Shown here one piece after another: positions 61,488 to 64,000 of a DNA stretch of 64,000 bases. This stretch comes from Pseudomonas sp. G2-4. Its GTDB lineage: Bacteria > Pseudomonadota > Gammaproteobacteria > Pseudomonadales > Pseudomonadaceae. Within the stretch, counting starts at the first letter, position 1, and each line of letters begins with the position of its first letter. The position numbers and the translations under genes are program-made. A model generated the notes under the pieces. That model was not told the origin of the DNA, searched no databases, and was given only the letters and a program-made list of their open reading frames with translations. The DNA is taken from assembly GCF_030064125.1 (NCBI RefSeq), contig NZ_CP125957.1, positions 3,286,001 through 3,350,000 on the forward strand, read 5' to 3'.

Positions 61488-62252
61488 ATGAAATCCACTA
61501 CCCAAGCCCCAGCGATGCTGGGGGCTTCAGGCCCATTCGTTCGCGGCTATGACAATCTATCTATCGAACGGCTGCTGCTGATCACCTACGCGAACGACTA
61601 CCCTCCCTGCCTTCGCTCCGTACACGACTCACAAACCCATCTGCCCGACAATGAGCTGCAACTGTTCGCCTGCCTGTTCAATGACGATTTCGCCTTGATC
61701 AGCGAAGGCCAATCCATTTCGGATGATTTGGATGAACGCTGCCAGTCCACCGGGCTAGTGCGCCAAGTAATCTACGCGGTGATGGGCGAAATGCTCAACG
61801 AGCGGCATCACCTCGGTGATCTGTACTCCCTGGAAGAGGCCCAAGCCGCGGTCCATCGCTTGCGCTTCGAGACTGGACACTACAGCCGAGCCTGGGAGAT
61901 CAGCACCGCACACCTCACTGACAAAGCACTGCGCCACCTGGAAAGCCGGGTTGGCAATGTCGACTCCAGACCAACCGGACTTCTGTTCGAGCCCTTTGCC
62001 CTGACAGACTGCAATGGCATCGGGTGTAAGTTGATCGGCACGCCCTGGACCGACGGGAACCTGATGAAGATCGAGGGCAGTCCTTACTCGTCGCTAAGGC
62101 AAGAGCAGCTCGACGCCGGTACGCCGGAAGCCCTGGTCAACGTACTGTATCTGGCGGCGTTGGCGGATGTGCGATTGTTGATCTTTGACCCCGACGCTAC
62201 CGCTTTGGATGGGCTAGCCATTTATGACGAAATAGCAACGCGTTCAACTTAA
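61488..62252 (+). CDS. Hypothetical ICE protein (254 aa)
   Basis: Starts MKSTTQAPAMLGASGPFVRG at ATG 61488 (GGAG upstream). IERLLLITYANDYPPCLRSV and HLPDNELQLFACLFNDDFAL fall in the N-terminal third. The C-terminal part, LYLAALADVRLLIFDPDATA followed by LDGLAIYDE, resembles DUF5983-like proteins encoded near radC in such elements. That link is tentative. No signal or membrane segment. Confidence 0.7.
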   Translation: MKSTTQAPAMLGASGPFVRGYDNLSIERLLLITYANDYPPCLRSVHDSQTHLPDNELQLFACLFNDDFALISEGQSISDDLDERCQSTGLVRQVIYAVMGEMLNERHHLGDLYSLEEAQAAVHRLRFETGHYSRAWEISTAHLTDKALRHLESRVGNVDSRPTGLLFEPFALTDCNGIGCKLIGTPWTDGNLMKIEGSPYSSLRQEQLDAGTPEALVNVLYLAALADVRLLIFDPDATALDGLAIYDEIATRST

Positions 62253-62296
62253 CACGACCCGTCTTGAATCAACTTACTCACTGAATCGCTCCTTCA

Positions 62297-62338
62297 CCTC
62301 ATGTCAGGTTCTGCACTGAATCTGACATGAGGTTTTTT
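62297..62338 (+). terminator. Terminator-like hairpin directly before pilL
   Basis: CCTCATGTCAG and CTGACATGAGG form a perfect 11-bp stem with a 14-base loop, followed by TTTTTT. The 3' arm includes GAGG (62329-62332), the only ribosome-site candidate for ATG 62341. It can act both as terminator for the upstream gene and as a block on pilL translation. Confidence 0.8.
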
Positions 62339-62340
62339 CC

Positions 62341-62883
62341 ATGGAGCGTCTTTTCACGCCTGTCTGCCTGCTGGGTTTATTGAGCGCATGCACGGCGCAG
62401 ACCCCCACCCCATTGCCGACCAGTCCAGAGACTGCCGGTGGTTCCAATCGGGCCCAGCTTTCAAGGAGTACAGCCGAAGAGAGTCATCCGACAGAGCTCC
62501 GCTATGGCCGCTATACGCTAGTCAGCACCGAGCCCACGACAGAGCAACGTGATCTTCTCGCTCAAATCATTGACGTGAGCATTCCGTCCAACCTGAATCC
62601 CTCGGTACAGGAGGCGATGCACTACGTGCTGCAGCGCTCAGGTTATTCGCTCTGCCCTGCTGCCGAACCAGTAAAGATACTGTTTACCCGGTCTCTGCCC
62701 GCCGCCCATTACCGGCTCGGCCCGATCTCATTACGCAACGCTCTACAAGTACTGGCTGGCCCCGCCTGGCAACTCACGATCGATGAGGTCAGCCGTTCGG
62801 TCTGCTTCGAACGGCAAAAAAATGATGCTGCCGTCATGCGGGTCGCACCCAGCGTGCCCCATCAGCCGGAGGCACGCCCATGA
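62341..62883 (+). CDS. pilL: PFGI-1 class ICE PilL-type lipoprotein
   Basis: 180 residues beginning MERLFTPVCLLGLLSACTAQ, a lipoprotein signal with lipobox LSAC. The mature part has RYGRYTLVSTEPTTEQRDLL, VSIPSNLNPSVQEAMHYVLQ, RSGYSLCPAAEP and LRNALQVLAGPAWQLTIDEV, the TIGR03748 PilL pattern of the ICE type IV pilus-like conjugation system. It lies at the start of the transfer operon and overlaps the next gene by four bases. Confidence 0.9.
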   Translation: MERLFTPVCLLGLLSACTAQTPTPLPTSPETAGGSNRAQLSRSTAEESHPTELRYGRYTLVSTEPTTEQRDLLAQIIDVSIPSNLNPSVQEAMHYVLQRSGYSLCPAAEPVKILFTRSLPAAHYRLGPISLRNALQVLAGPAWQLTIDEVSRSVCFERQKNDAAVMRVAPSVPHQPEARP

Positions 62884-63551
62884 AAGCCTCGACGTTCCAA
62901 ACCCTCATTGTCGGCTCACTTTGCCTGGCGATCTCCGGGCTCAGTGGTGGTTTGTATAACCAGTATCAACGCGTGACCGAGCTGGAAAATGCCAACGCAC
63001 AACGCCTACAGACTCTGGATTCCCTGCAACGTGATTCAAGCACTCTCATGGATGCACAGGAGAAGCTGCAGTACGCGCTGAAAGACTTGAAGCAGATGGT
63101 CGACTCCGGTGAACAACAGGCCAATACACTCGACCCGATGTTGGATCAATGGGCGCAAGAGATTCAGGAGCTACGCGAAGGTCTGGCAGACCGTGCCGCC
63201 GCAGCCGACATGATCGCGTTACGTGCACGACTTGAGCACGTCGAGCAGCAACTCCTGGACCTCAAGACGCAGCCATCACTCCCACCACCGACGTCTTCCT
63301 CGGCCAAGCCGAAAAAAGCCGCTCGCCCCAAGCCTGCCCCGCTCTCGCCGCCATTCTCAGTACTGGGTGTCGAGTCTCGCGGTGGCGAGCGCTTTCTGGC
63401 GGTCGCTCCTCCTGATAGTCGTTCGCTCGAGGATATCCAGTTGCTGCACAACGGCGAGCAGTTCGGCACCTGGCAGCTGAAGGTGCTGGAGCCGAACGCG
63501 GCCATCTTCACGGTGCCCACTCAGCCAGACCAGACCGTGCAACTCCCTTGA
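62880..63551 (+). CDS. ICE membrane-anchored coiled-coil protein of the mating operon
   Basis: 223 residues: an N-terminal signal anchor (LIVGSLCLAISGLSGGLYNQ), a long coiled coil (about 30-130, QRVTELENANAQRLQTLDSL and onwards), a Lys/Pro linker (PKKAARPKPAPLSPP) and a C-terminal beta domain (FSVLGVESRGGERFLAVAPP, FGTWQLKVLEPNAAIFTVP). The last pattern is similar to PilP-like domains. It probably spans the envelope as part of the conjugation apparatus. It overlaps pilL by four bases. Confidence 0.75.
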   Translation: MKASTFQTLIVGSLCLAISGLSGGLYNQYQRVTELENANAQRLQTLDSLQRDSSTLMDAQEKLQYALKDLKQMVDSGEQQANTLDPMLDQWAQEIQELREGLADRAAAADMIALRARLEHVEQQLLDLKTQPSLPPPTSSSAKPKKAARPKPAPLSPPFSVLGVESRGGERFLAVAPPDSRSLEDIQLLHNGEQFGTWQLKVLEPNAAIFTVPTQPDQTVQLP

Positions 63552-63560
63552 GAAACGATC

Positions 63561-64000
63561 ATGAACCGAGCGCTACTGTCCCCCATCGTCTGTCTCGTTT
63601 CACTACTTAGCACGGGCGCTGCGATGGGCAACCCTGTCACGACACCGTCAAGGATTCAGGACACACAATCCACTTTACTGGGGCGCTCGCACTCTGAACA
63701 GGCGGCAAACTGGGGTCTGACGGAGCAAGAGTGGACACGCTTCGAACAGATCCAAGCCGGCCCGCGCGGCTTCTGGAGCCCGAACCTGGACCCGCTGACC
63801 GCGCTCGGCGTCGAGGCAGAGACCGACCAAGAGCGCCGACGCTATGCCGAACTTCAGGTAGCCTTGGAGGCCAAACGCGCCGAGCGCGAGTTGGCGTACC
63901 AAAACGCTTACACCGCGGCCTGGACCAAGCTGTTTCCCGGGCTGCTACCGATCCAAAGCATGGCATCCCCGTCCCCTGCCAGCTCATCGGTCGTGCCGCG
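63561..64000 (+). CDS. TIGR03759 family ICE protein, 3' end outside window
   Basis: Starts MNRALLSPIVCLVSLLSTGA with a signal peptide. The mature part has WGLTEQEWTRFEQIQAGPRG and FWSPNLDPLTALGVEAETDQ, diagnostic of TIGR03759 (PFL_4693-type) proteins. The family is periplasmic and part of the conjugation locus. The frame is still open at position 64000. It begins 9 bp after the coiled-coil gene, in the same operon. Confidence 0.9.
   Translation, partial: MNRALLSPIVCLVSLLSTGAAMGNPVTTPSRIQDTQSTLLGRSHSEQAANWGLTEQEWTRFEQIQAGPRGFWSPNLDPLTALGVEAETDQERRRYAELQVALEAKRAERELAYQNAYTAAWTKLFPGLLPIQSMASPSPASSSVVP

Overview
The window reads as a Pseudomonas chromosome, most likely of the fluorescens group, and most of it is accessory DNA. 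This is inferred from the style of the housekeeping genes (RimK-like ligase, CorA-like and Kup transporters), the large hybrid sensor kinases and c-di-GMP enzymes, and an integrative conjugative element (ICE) whose gene order matches the PFGI-1/ICEclc/SPI-7 class. No rRNA or complete tRNA gene was seen.

Region by region. 1-5.0 kb: GNAT acetyltransferase (cut by the window edge), ATP-grasp RimK-like ligase, CorA-like transporter and Kup. 5.4-12.1 kb: a minus-strand signalling block with a response-regulator diguanylate cyclase, a 1516-residue CHASE/PAS hybrid kinase carrying two receivers and an HPt, and an HDOD response regulator broken by a one-base frameshift. 12.6-15.8 kb: decayed mobile DNA (IS1182-type transposase start, tyrosine-recombinase pseudogene, IS66-family element with all three genes damaged). 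15.8-18 kb: small accessory genes. 18.1-20.4 kb: the first copy of a RES toxin/antitoxin cassette. 20.5-24.4 kb: NUDIX, zinc-ribbon, CHAD and EEP proteins. 24.6-25.2 kb: a truncated integrase and an 18-bp tRNA-Gly 3'-end sequence, the scar of an old genomic island. 25.5-30.9 kb: a 400-residue HTH/coiled-coil protein, a 63-bp remnant of the kup 3' end, a P-loop kinase, an intact IS66-family element and an SDR epimerase. 31.1-36.4 kb: a RelA/SpoT-type synthetase, then a three-gene overlapping operon (small protein, double-domain KaiC-like ATPase, GGDEF-histidine kinase fusion). 36.5-40.4 kb: P-loop kinase, unknown proteins, intact tyrosine recombinase, GNAT and a MITE-like repeat. 40.5-42.8 kb: the second copy of the RES cassette, in direct orientation about 22.4 kb from the first. 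43.1-48.1 kb: a probable outer-membrane protein and secreted amidohydrolase pair, plus an AAHS-type MFS importer. 48.6-64 kb: one end of the ICE (AlpA, ParA, ParB, DUF2857, STY4528, PFL_4669, DUF3158, SSB, TopB, XRE, STY4534, RadC, PilL, TIGR03759), continuing past the window.

How the genes work together. The 5-12 kb block looks like a phosphorelay that ends in c-di-GMP synthesis. The KaiC operon joins a RecA-fold ATPase to a protein with both histidine-kinase and diguanylate-cyclase domains. The RES cassettes are addiction modules. The ICE genes supply partitioning, single-strand DNA handling, decatenation and a type IV pilus-like mating apparatus. The middle 30 kb shows repeated insertion, duplication and decay.
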